Source of the DNA: Hydractinia symbiolongicarpus
Taxonomy: Eukaryota; Cnidaria; Hydrozoa; Anthoathecata; Hydractiniidae
Direction: 5' to 3'
Assembly (NCBI RefSeq): GCF_029227915.1
Contig: NC_079882.1
Span: 13,974,501 to 14,038,500 of the forward strand
DNA length: 64,000 nucleotides
Below the pieces are notes generated by a model that was given only the letters and a program-made list of their open reading frames with translations, was not told the DNA's origin and did not search any database. The first letter of the stretch is position 1; each line of letters opens with the position of its first letter. Made by a program: the position numbers and the translations under genes. Shown here in pieces: positions 21,583 through 33,408 of the stretch.

Positions 21583-22180
21583 TTACACCTAAAATATGTG
21601 GTCCCCCCTGTGGCGTTTCCTCATAATTACGCACCCATAACCAATTCTCGGATTTATTCGCCTATAACAAAAGGGGGGACCTTATATTTTAGCCATTTAC
21701 ACCTAAAATATGTGGTCCCCCCTTATGGCGTTTCCCCATAACTAAGCGCCCATAACAAAAAGGGGTACCTTTTAATTAAAGAATCCATACACGAAATATT
21801 TGGTAGCAACTGTGAGGTTTTCTCGGATTTATTCGTCTATAACAAAAGGGGGGACCTTATATTTTACCCATTTACACCTAAAATATGTGGTTCCCCTTAT
21901 GGCGTTTCCTCATAACTAAGCGCCCATAACCAAAAGTGGTACCTTTTAATTCAAGCATCGATACATGAAATATTTGGTACCAACTGTGACGTTTTCTTGG
22001 ATTTATTCGCCTATAACCAAAGGGGGGACCTTATATTTTAGCCATTTACACCTAAAATATGTGGTCCGGCCTAATGCGTTTGCTCATAAAAAAGCGCCCA
22101 TTAGGAAAAGCGGTACCTTGTATTTCAAGCATCTCTACCTGAAATATTTGGTACCTACTGCCACGTTTTTGTGACTCATA
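21579..22180. repeat. Tandem snap-back repeat array, about 174 bp period
   Basis: The block CCATTTACACCTAAAATATG starts at 21579, 21693, 21868 and 22042, spacings 114, 175 and 174. Each is flanked by GGGGGGACCTTATATTTTAG and CTAAAATATGTGGTCCCCCC, which pair with each other, so every unit folds into a hairpin. A detached copy lies at about 22680-22790. It is a MITE or satellite, not coding. Confidence 0.8.
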
Positions 22181-22837
22181 AATATATATTTATGAGTGTT
22201 TAAATGCACACATATATAGATCTTCTTCCTACAGTACTCTGGTTTGTATTGCCCATAGTTAGTTCACCATTTACCTATGTGCCTTTTCTGGTCAGCAGCA
22301 TATACTTTGGTCAGCAGTCTTGCTAGTATTTAAGCTGCAGTTGCCTCATGGTTTTCCTTTTCAGTTCTAGCAGTTTTTCTTCCTCCTACCTCCCTGCTGC
22401 TATTATATATACCTCTATGTTTTCACATATTTTACGTTGTGAGCTATGCTAATGTATATATATATTTTGTTCACGCTTATTAATATTATATAGAGATGTG
22501 TTATTACCTTGGCTTTGTTGTTGCTTATATTATATATGTGTTCTACTTTCATTTCATGCTTGTATATATTTTCAGCTATTACTATATATAAATGTTTTGT
22601 AACTTTTGTCCTATCTACAGCAATAGAACTGTACTCTACAATGATGAGTTTTTATGTGTGAGTTTAAATGGAATTATTTGCCCATAACCAATGGGAGACC
22701 TTATATTTTAGGCATTTACACTTAAAATATGTGCCCCCCCCCCCTATGGCGTTTCATGGTAAATAAGTGCCCATGACTAAAAGTGGTTTTGTTACTAGAA
22801 AAAAGTTTTATAATTGAATATATATCTATAATTGAAA
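22181..22837. other. AT-rich region with one isolated snap-back unit
   Basis: AT-rich sequence with short TA runs and one more copy of the snap-back repeat near 22680-22790. I see no gene. Confidence 0.5.
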
Positions 22838-23110
22838 TGTTAAGTATTTTCCAAGTGGTTGCTTTTATTTAAATTTATGCCTCTTTTTTTTAAAGCTTTT
22901 ATCTGGTCTTTAGAAATGAAAACATTCAATGGATTTGATACTTCTTCTATGTTAAACCCCGTCTCCAAGCATTTTTTGTCCATTTGATAATGTACATTTG
23001 TTTTCTTTCTTTTCCCATGGGCGACTTTTCCCCTCTGATTAGGCGCAACTTCGTGGCCATTAAGCACACGTCAGTGTTTGCGAAGTTGCCACCACACCCT
23101 GCACATTTTT
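22838..23110 (-). pseudogene. Zinc-motif coding fragment, frameshifted
   Basis: The minus strand near 23100 shows CAGCGGNFANTDVC, a CxxC pair. After a frame change a second frame (22840-23067) shows VHYQMDKKCLETGFNIEEV and DQIKALKKRGINLN before a stop. The CxxC plus H-x6-C spacing looks like a zinc site split by a frameshift. It lies past the stop of the gene ending at 23531, so it may be a separate remnant. No function recognised. Confidence 0.3.
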
Positions 23111-23530
23111 GCATATAATTATTCGTTGGTTTAATAATGAATTTTCCCTCCTCAACTTCTGTAACGTTCTTCTAAAGGTATGATTAAAAAGTTACGCAAC
23201 AACAGTACACACAGGGAACAATTGAACAGGGCAAATTTTGCTTTTCCAGAAAATGCACCCTGGCCAATCTTGGAAAATGTTATTGGTTCATTATGTTCCA
23301 TGGAACCATACCTTTACTGCCGCTGTGCTTTTTTTATTCTAAATAAAATTTGAAATGTATTATAATATTTTATATTGTTCTGTATAAATTTTTTTTTTTC
23401 AAAATCACCGAAACCTGTCTTTTTAGTTCTTAATGTCGACTAACGATTTTTTAAATTTTCGTTGTAATATAGGAAAAAATAATAATATATTCATTTTTAG
23501 GTTTTATCTTGGATTTGATAAAGTAACTTT

Positions 23531-23924
23531 TTATTCTAAGCCTTCAAAAAGACGTACATTATTTTCCTTGTCTTCTATTACATCTACTTCATGTTGTCCA
23601 TTACGTTCCAGTGTCCAATTAAGTTTGAGAGGTGCCACTTCGAGCATAGAACAATTGAATTGCAAATTTCTGTATGCTTTCCTGAGAGACTGATGTAAGC
23701 ACTGCTGGTGATACCATCTTGCAGGTGAGCAAATATCACAGCAAACCTACTAAACAGAGCGACAACTTTATACACAATATTTGATGAAAAAGGCGAAACA
23801 ATATTTACCAGGTACTGACACAGTTACAAACGCCATACCCAAGAGTCAGTTGGTTTGCCTTGGACCTTTGGCCCTTCTGCTTTTCCACACACTCTACAGA
23901 TACTACTGCACCATTGTTCTTGAC
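23531..23924 (-). pseudogene. 3' exons: Cys-rich PHD-like segment and terminal exon
   Basis: Exon 23809-23924 begins after TATTATGCTTAG and shows C-x3-C-x2-C spacing (CSSICRVC), then in a shifted frame VCNCVSTW. Its donor is GTAAAT. Exon 23531-23681 begins after TCTCTCAG and reads KAYRNLQFNCSMLEVAPL to LFEGLE and TAA. The outgoing and incoming phases match (a split Trp codon). Cys pairs, Trp and further Cys suggest a PHD finger, but the His/Cys ladder is incomplete and one frameshift is present. Confidence 0.4.
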
Positions 23925-24699
23925 CTAAGCATAATAAAATCGTAAAGTACGCTCTCTAAAACAACTTGTAAGGTGAAAATAAACCCAGCGTACCGTAATG
24001 CTTCGAATAAACGCCCTCTTCTATTAAACGCCTCTTTGAATAGACGCCCCTCCTTTTCAGTCATTTTTTAAATAAACGCCCCGCTCGAATAGAAGCCCCT
24101 CCCTCATAAGGGGCGTTTATTCGAGGCGATAATAAAAGTATACTTACTTACTTACGTTTTTCCTAAATTTTAGGTTTAAGGTTGGAAATTTAGTTTTTTG
24201 CTTTTAAAGTTCATTCTTTAAAACATGTGAATATTTTTTATTTTCTGTTGTGAAGATACAAGCTCGAACCCAGCACCTTTTGCCGTGACGTCGTTGCCCT
24301 TGCCCTCCTTTATTTTGAAACCAAAACAAGTTCATTCAAGATCAGCTAGTATATTTAACTAAAGTAGGCATTGAATGTGGTTTCTTACAACTCGAAGACC
24401 AAGCTAATAGTCAGAAGTACGAACCCTTGTTTGAAGAAGATTTGAATAATGCATCAACTTCTATTTTCAAAATTTCAAAAAGCGTTGTCTCTTATATAAA
24501 CTAATATATATTAAATATCCATTTGAAAAAGTTTCACAAACAAAATATGTGTATATGTATAGCTATAATAATTGAATAATATAAATTTATCACATAATAC
24601 GGTTAAGCTAAAAAATTGATGAATTACTGTATGTTATATCTAGGGGTGACGAATTTCGTAAAGAATTTTAAAACTTATCAGTTTTACAAGCATTCTTTC

Positions 24700-25450
24700 T
24701 TCACAGTATCATGTTAGCTTTGACTGCAACTGCTTCACCCACGAAATTACATAATTTAAAAAAAGCTTTGAAAATAGAAAATTGCAAAGTGGTTACTGCA
24801 AATCCAAATCATAAAAGCATTTTTTTAAAAAAAAAGAAATAAGAATGAATAATTGCAAAGGTTTAGTAGGATATGAGGATATATTACTACCTATCGCAAC
24901 AGAGTTAAAGCACAAAAAACAAAACTACCCTAAAGACCAATATGTTGATCATAAAAAACATCCATCTGCTCGACTTTTTAATCAGTATCACTCACCACAA
25001 ACAAAATTGATGAAAACCACTATTTTAGAAGAAATAAAACGTGAAAACTCTAAAATAAGAATAATTTTTGCCACTACAGCACTTAGTATGGGTGTCAACA
25101 CACCATACATATTTCTCCCCCATCCAACATTGAATTGTACATTCAAGAAATTGGACGGGCAGCCCGACGTGGTCAACCAGCAGAAGCAATATTGTATTAC
25201 AATATTTTAGACATTTCAACGAATAAAAAGAAATGTTGACCAGCATATGCTGGTCAACATTTTTGTGACTTGACAACTTGTTTAAGAAGTTTTCTACAAA
25301 ATTATTTTGGCTTCAAACACACAAAACAAGAATTGTGTTGTTGCAACAGTGAAATTCTATCCTTGGAAAGTAGAAATCCAAAAGAAATCAAGAAACCTCC
25401 CTGTATTGACAAAAGTTTTTGCCAGACTTGGAATTATTGATCAATAAATT
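24700..25450 (+). pseudogene. RecQ-like DNA helicase fragment
   Basis: The 24845-25210 frame contains LFNQYHSPQTKLMK and a helicase-type segment IRIIFATTALSMGVNTP (motif V-like). After a one-base frame change the motif VI-like YIQEIGRAARRGQPAEA follows, then a zinc-region-like stretch. Upstream at 24715 the bases encode LALTATASP (motif III-like). The Walker A part is absent, so it is only the second RecA lobe. It lies inside the inverted-repeat element and was probably carried by it. Confidence 0.7.
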
Positions 25451-25709
25451 AAACACAGAGCTGATCCATTGCTTGCTGATGTATGCACTGCTAACACATA
25501 TGCTAAAATAATAGATAATATTGATAAAATAACATCCAAAAAAGATATTTTTAGCTATGGTATATTTGATGAAGGCATAGCTCTGGAAATATATAAACTT
25601 ATCAACAGCATCTTATATAGTTAAAATCGAATATTACATATTTACATTATATATACATAAATAAACATATATATAAAAGCTTTTGAAAATTTGACAGAAA
25701 ATTTTACCT

Positions 25710-25991
25710 AATCGTTCATTATATATTTTTTAATTGCTAGTTGTGATTTATGTTTTTCAAGCCATGTATGATGTTCAACCACGTTTAAATATCTCAATGG
25801 AGATCTAGGAATGAATAGTGAAGCCGTCCTGTAATATGATTGAAAGCTTTTATTGCTAACAGATCTTCAACGATTTCCTTCTCATCACTCAACAAATCTC
25901 GAGTTGTATGTTGTGTTGAAACATTGTGGAATCCTAACAGACGATCATAATTTTCAAGAATCTGCTTTATACCATTGACAGCTTTGCACAT
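25710..25991 (-). pseudogene. C-terminal coding fragment, unknown family
   Basis: A minus-strand frame (25794-25991) shows GIKQILENYDRLLGFHNVST and LLAIKAFNHITGRLHYSFLD. A one-base shift continues into YLNVVEHHTWLEKHKSQLAI and a stop. The residue usage looks like real protein, so I take it as the C-terminus of a gene inside the inverted-repeat element, opposite in orientation to the helicase. It could be the element's transposase, but I cannot name it. Confidence 0.35.
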
Positions 25992-26681
25992 ACCTTATTG
26001 ATTGATTCTAGGGTTTTATTTGGACCCATCCTTTGTACAATGTCAAGTGATGTGCTGATGTTTCTTCAGCATAAATTCGGCACACTCCTTAGCCACCTTT
26101 AAAAATTTTTTTAGGCGTAGATGGTTACATCTTCTGTAATGAGAGATTAACAAGATACATTACCTATGGACTGGCAGCAACAACACCGACTACGTTTGAA
26201 CAAAAAATATCGTATATTTCAAAGAAATTCTTACTTTAGCTAAGACATCTTAAAAAAAGTGGGAGAAAATGAGATTAAAAAGGCTAAATAATGCTTTTTA
26301 AGGATTTAAAACCACCACCAACAACGACGCCACATCTTCCGGTGCCATATTTGTTTATGTATCACTTTTAGGATTTTTGCTGACGCCAGCTAAAAGCGTT
26401 GCATAATTAGGGTAATGCCGTGTGCCAATCAGATACGGTGACCGGCCTGGTCCAGGGGCTATTTCGCTAGAACTATCAGAAAGCGCAGTTGGGAAGCAAG
26501 TAGTCCTGGGGGTTGGTGAAGATATATATTATAGGTATCCTTAAAAACTGCAAAAGAGACGAAGTGTAAAAAATTTAATAAACGCCCCCTCTTTTAAACG
26601 CCCCCCCCTCGAATAGACGCCCCAAAAAATGTCAAAAAATTTAATAAACGCCCCGGGCGTTTATTCGAAGCATTACGGTAC

Positions 26682-28524
26682 CTCCCTCTTCGACTAATTT
26701 TGTTACGATTTCATCTCTGTAACTTTGGACGCTTTCTCTTGTCCATGTTGTAGGATACTTAATATCAGGCATTCTGCAGGCTAAAAGAAAGCATTGCTGT
26801 TAAAATTTATTTGGATATGTAGTAATTTGAAAAACAGAAGTATACTTACTTTTACACAAAATATGCCACACGAGACGCTATCCTGTTGTCGTGCATGTGG
26901 CACAATTTCAACACGAAAGGTTTCGGCAACTCCATAATTAGCAGAAAGATAAGAACTAAAAAGTATGGAATATAGAACAATAACGCGGTTTTTCAAGATA
27001 AATATGTAATACTTTTTAATTTGTAATCCATTGTCTACTTACTTCCATTGCTGTATTACCTGCACAAGTTCTTTAGACAATTCTCCCATTGGATTGAAAT
27101 AAATTATTGTTGCAGCAGATGGAATGACGACCTGGATGTAAGTACCAGCTGTTAGAAGTCTGTTGGAAGACAAATGAATACATTGTACAAATAAAACGCT
27201 AATAAACAAGTGAAGGTTTTAGTACCGAGAACGTCCAGTGGTATCCATTACAGCGGCAACCAACAATTAAATCATATTTTGATATATCACCACGCTAAAA
27301 GAAACACGGCATGGTATCAATAGCTTAGCACAAATACACTCATGATTTGCTTAAACAAGAGACTTCAATTTGGAATCTCCTTTTCTTTATGCGCAACCTC
27401 CTTTCCAAGGCCCTTTTTTGCTTTTCGACATGGTAAAGAAGTGATGGGAACGAGGCGGGTGGTACATAGTGTGAATAACAAGAAATGCTTTATGCAGTAA
27501 CTTTTTTCAAAAAGGACCAAGAACTAAGAAAATCCTATATGCGAAAATGGTAAATTGGAAAACAGTCTCGAGATTGCCTGTATTTACCTGTTTCATTTTT
27601 GATGTTGACGCGTCGAACATCCAGGCCATCTCTCCTGGGTTAATAATATTTACACTCTACGAAGAAATTAATTCGTATGGGAAACTTGCAAGTCGAAACA
27701 ATGGTATTCAAATTCGCTACCTTATTATTACTTTCCCGGGTAAGTATCTGCAAATATGTGTAAATGATTTCGTCATTTACACTGGTGTGCAGAGCGTCCT
27801 TTAACAAAACGTCGGTCAGTGGCACGCTTTCAAATTCTGGAAATCGGCTTACGATAATTTTTTTGCTCTCAATTGATGACTTTAATGCAAGCATTTCTAA
27901 ATAGTAAGCAGACATTATATGACATAGCTCCAATAAAATGCACTGTGTAATATCAACACAGTTATTAAAGAAGTGAATATAAACAACATTTTCATATAGA
28001 AATGCCGTAAATCATTAAGTTTTTTTTTTTAAGGAAATCAAAAAAACTCTTGCAGTGGTAAAATTCGTACCGAGCATAATCTGGATATCATAAAAGGCAA
28101 AGGTTTGGAAATCCAAATTGGCTTCTTTAGTTTATAAATCTAAAGGTGCACGCTTAACGTCAATGCCCTCGGCGCTTTAAACGTTAAAAATAACTCCAAC
28201 GCTTGTTCATAGGTAAAGGATGTAGACGACACACTGTGCAAAAACTTTATATGTAGTATCTAAACATCAAAGGTTTTTTTTCTTAGTGTACACTTTTCGA
28301 TTTATGAGTCATTACAGGTTTTCAGGATCTGTAGGAAATGCCTTGTTATGAACGACTGAAATAAATATGATTTTATAGGAGTGTTTGATTGTACAGTACA
28401 TGGAGAAATTAAAAGTAATGCACGCTTACGTTCATAGGCTGTTCCTCCACTAAAACACACTCCCTTTGTGTTTGAATCCATTTCTATTTCATCTATAGTA
28501 ATGTCAGAAGGTGCTCTCATAATC
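26682..28524 (-). pseudogene. Ulp1/SENP-type (C48) cysteine protease, seven exons
   Basis: Exons in order: 28430-28524, 27732-27896, 27588-27634, 27226-27294, 27043-27148, 26850-26955, 26682-26780. Each has AG before and GT after. Phases agree through the first four. Residues: TSVNDEIIYTYLQ (substrate-groove start), NGYHWTFS (catalytic His), YFNPMGELSK (Asp position, here Asn), and HARQQDSVSCGIFCVK (Gln oxyanion and catalytic Cys). The family cleaves SUMO-like isopeptide bonds. A phase mismatch at 27148 and at the last junction suggests decay. It lies in the same strand and series as the upstream integrase exons. Confidence 0.75.
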
Positions 28525-28898
28525 CTAGTAAGATGGAGTCCGGTTATCTCGAGCTCTAAGGGGACAGAAAGTTCGAGATATTCATCTTTCTTTAAAAGAA
28601 TACAAGAAAAAAAATTGCAAAAACAAGCTAAAATAAGCCAGCCAAGCCACTGCAGGTAAATTGGAAAAATTTATTAAAAGAGCACATTTGTCTAACTGTT
28701 CTCTTGAAATTAAACTTTCAAATTTACAAATATCTCTATTTCTTTGTCCTGTAATCCTGTAAAGTGTTCCAAAATTCAAAAGTGATAAAGCGTTCGAACA
28801 AAAGCGGAACTGTTTCTATCACCAGCATTTTATGAAAGGTTAGAGATAAAGATTGTGATTTGCCCCAAGGGACTAACAATTAGCGGGAAGTTCAAGAT

Positions 28899-29017
28899 AC
28901 AGTATTCTCTCTATTTAACGTCTACTCTCTATTTAACGCCCCTCACCAGTTAACGCTCAACCCTAAAATCTCTAACATTCATTAAACGCCCAGAGCGTCA
29001 AATAGAAGGAATACGGT
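28899..29017. mobile_element. 119-bp MITE
   Basis: Ends ACAGTATTCTCTCTATTTAACG and, reversed, ACCGTATTCCTTCTATTTGACG form imperfect inverted repeats. The interior has repeated TTAACGCC motifs like the ends of the 23990-26681 element, so it may be a deletion derivative of that family. Confidence 0.5.
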
Positions 29018-29410
29018 AGTGGAGTTCGAAATAGATTTCAGTTAGTGAGACCGTAAATGCTGATGGAACCAAAGTTTTTCTTCGATGGTGAATCAGTGAA
29101 CCAACCCACGAATAGCAGACATAATATAAAGCCATAATTATCATCCTTTAAATCTTTCAGATTTTCAGATTTCACATTTGTGCTACTATAATAATAGATA
29201 CTAAAGAAAAAATATGCAAAAACAAAGAAGCTAATGGATGCTAATTTATTTTAAAAGTTCAAACCGAAAAAGACAATTGAAATTAAACAATCATAATGAC
29301 TAGGGATAAAAGACCAATACTTGATTAGGAAGGAAAACAATAAAACCTATTTAGTTATTGCAAAGAGTATGTTCTTGCTATAACTAAAAAGACTCTTATT
29401 TAAATAGTAC

Positions 29411-29943
29411 CGTCGTCAATGTTGTTGGTGTACTACTCATTTATCTTGATAGTTGTGTCAGGACCAAATGAAGATAACAAAACGATGCCAAACTACTCTT
29501 AAAATTCGATTGGTATAGACGAAGAACTAAGTTACCGTTATCAATGTCATTAGTCTTTTCCTGTTCAGTCTCCATGGTTGATTTAGGTACTGTAAGAAAA
29601 AATAAAGTGATAATTATACACACGGTGAGAATACAGTTTTTAAGGCGGAAGAAGGATAGCGCAAAATGGACTATACCATGATTAGGTGCTAAATAAAGGT
29701 TTGGTTTATGGCCTTTTATAACAGCCTTAAATAGCTTGAGTTTTGGTCCTCTGTCATTTTCAATTGCAAAAATACCACATAACTACAGATTTTAACAAAA
29801 GTGTGTGAGACATGCCCTCAGCCCAAAAGCTAGTTGTTTTTTAACATTACATAGTTTTTATACATACAGAACTAGTAACGGAATAGTAAAATTATCAATA
29901 CCATCAGCCTCTTCCGTGTTCACTTCATTTCTTGTTTCAGGAA
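29411..29943 (-). pseudogene. Three tandem duplicated 54-base micro-exons
   Basis: Exon-like units at 29890-29943, 29536-29589 and 29411-29464 are each 54 bases, phase 1 at both sides, and encode related 18-residue peptides (VPETRNEVNTEEADGIDN and VPKSTMETEQEKTNDIDN). A 45-base fourth relative lies at 34169-34213 (APKLTIEGTDEQQNR). The first unit has lost its donor GT (TT instead) and the last has a stop and TG in place of the acceptor AG. Symmetric phase allows duplication without frame disruption. They follow the integrase exons on the same strand. Confidence 0.55.
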
Positions 29944-30033
29944 CTAAGAAAAAAAAAACAATTAAAATTATACAGATAATATATCGTAAATCTCTTGATA
30001 AAAAGTTTGGCATACTAACCGCAATATTTCAGT

Positions 30034-32837
30034 ATAGTTGATAAGGCCCGTGGAAAAATCCACTTAGGCAAAAGGCCAATGAAAAATAGGTTGCTTTAGA
30101 TGTGTTGCTGACGTCAGTAGTGCATATACAAAAAAAAATGTTCTTAAAATCTTACATCAAATGTCAAATCGCATTAAATCCTCCACACAAATCTTACACA
30201 AAGTAAAAAAGAACAGTTTGCAAGGTGTAAAATATAGTTGATAAAAAGTTACAACAACGACACTCACAACATCGACACTCACAACACCAATACTCACAAA
30301 ACCGACAGTAAGAACACCGACAGTTAGATAATAATAATCTCAGAAATAACGCATCTCAAATATGTACATCTTAAGTGATTACGTTGAAAACCCTCAGTAT
30401 TTTATTCTGAAATGTCAAAAAGGAGGCCTGCAAGAGTTAGCGCAAATCAACAAATATATAAGTTATTTTACACATTTAAAATATTGTCTTTCCCTTAAAA
30501 GATTATACAAAAATATGAAAAAGCCATAGTTTCGAAAACATCAAATTTAAATCTAGAAAAATCAGTCATTACGGTTGGATACCATCCTCTCCCACAAAAA
30601 TTTACACAAAATGTAAAAATCAACCAGTTAAGAACACAAAAATTATCCTTTTTAGTTCCGTACTGCCCTTTACCAACAATTTTAAACCTAAATGTCAAAA
30701 AATCAATGAGCAAAGAATGAGCTTGAATCAACAAAGATCATTATTTTGGAAACATTGTATATGGTTCGTAAACAAAAGTTTACACAAAATGTAAAACAGA
30801 TCGGTTTTTGAGAAACACATCTAAATCAACAAAAATAAGTTCATTCAGCATGTCGTATATTGCCATTGCCCATTAATCTTCTACAAAAAGGTTATGAAAC
30901 ACATCAAAATTTAAAAAAATCAGTGATTTCAGTGCATACAGTCCTCGCGTTTAGATTACAAAATACAAAAAACAAAAACAGTTTCAGTCAGAACATTAAG
31001 TATATAATTTTTTATTATCAGCAAACATTTATCCCTACAAAATTTTGTAAAATTCTCAAGAAAAACAAAAACGTAAAACCATGGAATTTTCTTCCAGCAA
31101 AAATTACATCACATACAGTTAGTTCTCCCAAACAATAATTTATAATACGAAATATAAAGACAAAGTTGTTTATATAGTCTGAAGATGTACTTAGTGTATG
31201 AAAAGCTTAACAAATAAATACTTTTTAACTTTCAAACTCGTTTTATTTTTTCTTAATTAGTAAAATATGGCTGTTATTTTTACCGATAAAGACATCAGCT
31301 TTACAACAGCTTACAGTGAAGTCTGATTCTACAAAGATTTGTTCTTTCAGTATATATATTGCATGTGGTCTATTTCCACAAAAGTTTACACAAAATTTCA
31401 AAAAAACAGCATTTTGCAACACGAACAATATAAACTGACAACCATACCATCCGCTCAAAAATGTTTTTAACCCAAAGTCATAACCCCATGTATATATAAA
31501 TTTCCAATCAAATGTCAAAAACCCTTGTAAAAAAACCTGGCATTTTACATGTAGGCTGACAAAAGTTTAACAGGATGAGGAAACAAAACAATAAAAAATA
31601 ACTTAATACACACACTTTAAATTCTATAAAATTTGTTCCACTTGTCATATTGTGGTCCCCTTGTAAAGTTTACAGGAAATGTGAAAAAATTATTCTCTAT
31701 GGGCATAAAAATGTGTCACAGTATCCTATAAAGTTCAAGAAAGATTTTGTAGCTATAGCTTGTTGTTACATCATAATTCGTGTTCAAAAAAGAAGAGAAG
31801 TTTGAGTACTAAGGTAGCTATAAATACATAAAAAAAGAGGAATAACGACAAAACTCATAGATTAAAGCTAGCTATGGGATGGAGCCTTGAAGCTAACATT
31901 AGCTAGCCAGCTAACAAAACAGTACCTAAGACACCCAGTTAAATATACTTAAGCTGGGGAGACTTAGCTAAGTCTATAGCTAGCTGTTTATGCTTAGTAA
32001 AACATATATAAAGGAAAACAATAGCAATGTAAAAATTATGACATTTGCAGTTAGTTCAACAAACCAAAACTTTCTATTTCGCTGGCACATTTGTTTGGTA
32101 GCCAGCTAACAGCTTTATGCAGCATTTTGAATTTTAGGACAAATACATTAGTTACGCACCGGGGGATACATTAATTATGCAAAAAACAGTAAATGCTAGC
32201 TTTTTTATAAAAAACGCGGTAAAACATAAAACTTAAAGAATTTGAAGCTTTTAAGTGACTTTTTCCTGGCAAATGCGAGTCTGCCTGACACGTAACTCTA
32301 GCGACATAAAAACATAACGTCTAAAAATATCAAACTTCTTACTATATGTGAATCCAAATCGACTTTAAACCCAAGCTTTTATTTTCTACTTCTAACTTTT
32401 CTTTACTACTTCTAGCTGCACTCTTCACTTTCGAAGTAACTTCTCGTGGCTTCTAACTTTACTTTTGTACTTCTACTTCTCCACTTTTACTTTTCTTGCT
32501 TTTAATATCTGCACTTTTTTGTGACTAAGGGATCGTCGAAAATAAGACATTTTTAAACCGCTTCTTCAGTTCGCCTTTTGTGTCGAGAACTTTGTCGAGA
32601 AATTTTTATGTTTGTTTGTTTTTACGCTAACGGAACTTTTTATTCGAATGCCGTCCCGTTCGAAAGTACGTATTTGAACGAATCATACTGCTTATTTTCT
32701 ATCACGTGGTTTCTAACGGTTGCGAGACAAATGTAAACAAAACAAAAAAACTCGAAAAACTCGCGCATTCGGGTGGTAAAAAATATCGTGTTTGCAAAAG
32801 TGACAGACAGACACACTTAGCGTATTATTATAAGAGA
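30034..32837 (-). mobile_element. Long non-autonomous Helitron (about 2.8 kb)
   Basis: On the minus strand the 5' end at 32837 reads TCTCTTATAATAATACGC followed by TGTCTGTCTGTC. The 3' end near 30034 has GGATTTTTCCACGGGCC and a terminal CTAT in place of CTAG. The interior repeats TTTACACAAAATGTAAAA-type blocks and mirrors 15450-18159. No coding capacity. It sits in an intron of the integrase-Ulp1 gene, head to tail with the next copy. Confidence 0.65.
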
Positions 32838-33408
32838 CTAGTCAATAAGGCCCGTGGAAAAATCCACTTAGGCAGGATAACAGAGAAAAACAACCGTCAT
32901 TTAAATTTTGCTGACGTCAGCAGAGACCTGTCAGAACACCGAAAAAATTTTTTCAGAAATTTGTATGCCTGTTGCCTTCATCGTATAGATCTTGAAACGC
33001 TGATCAAGAAAATGTATAGGATCGTGTACTTTTGACAAACAGGTGCAGAGATATTAGGGTTTAAAGGTTTTTTGATGACGTCATTAACCTGTCCATTCCG
33101 AAACGGATTCCCTGACCTAGGTTTGGGAAACCTACCCAAATTGGTCCCAGTTAGTCCCTAGTTACCCACACAGGAGATGACGTCAGTTATTTCCACCCGT
33201 TTCCAAGTTATTAAGCCTTAAATTTAAAAGTGCAATGCAATGGCTTCACTAATCTTAATATACTTTCCTTTGACGTCAATATTGCTTTAACGTCAAAGTT
33301 TGCTAATTTACAGAACAAATAGGCGATGTTTTATAGATTTTATCAAAGAAATTTTATCCACTTTGCAAAAGTGACAGACAGACACACTTAGCGTATTATT
33401 ATAAGAGA
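32838..33408 (-). mobile_element. Non-autonomous Helitron (571 bp), tandem with the previous one
   Basis: The 5' end TCTCTTATAATAATACGC begins at 33408 on the minus strand after an A. The 3' end has the CACGGGCCTTATTGA segment and CTAG at 32838-32841. The next Helitron 5' end starts at the following base. It shares internal blocks with 8866-9480, for example GACCAATTTGGGTA and AACTTGGAAACG. Confidence 0.8.

Larger units (their letters stand above)
23990..26681. mobile_element. 2.69 kb element with perfect 27-bp terminal inverted repeats
   Basis: The left end (23990-24016) starts GTACCGTAATGCTTCGAATA and the right end (26655-26681) is its exact reverse complement over 27 bp. Sub-terminal TAAACGCC/GGGCGTTT motifs repeat at both ends. 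Because GTAC is self-complementary, the outer GTAC may be a 4-bp target duplication, giving 23994-26677 as the element proper. It lies in an intron of the surrounding minus-strand gene, with its right end exactly at the exon boundary 26682. It carries a RecQ-like helicase remnant. Superfamily not assigned. Confidence 0.75.

Noticed and set aside
21579-22180. Possible CRISPR array
   Set aside because: Units are about 174 bp and self-complementary throughout, with no short repeat and unique spacer pattern, and the genome is eukaryotic.
30495-31518. Several 80-90 codon ORFs between 30.5 and 31.5 kb
   Set aside because: They are translations of the Helitron internal repeats and have low-complexity Phe/Asn/Lys composition.
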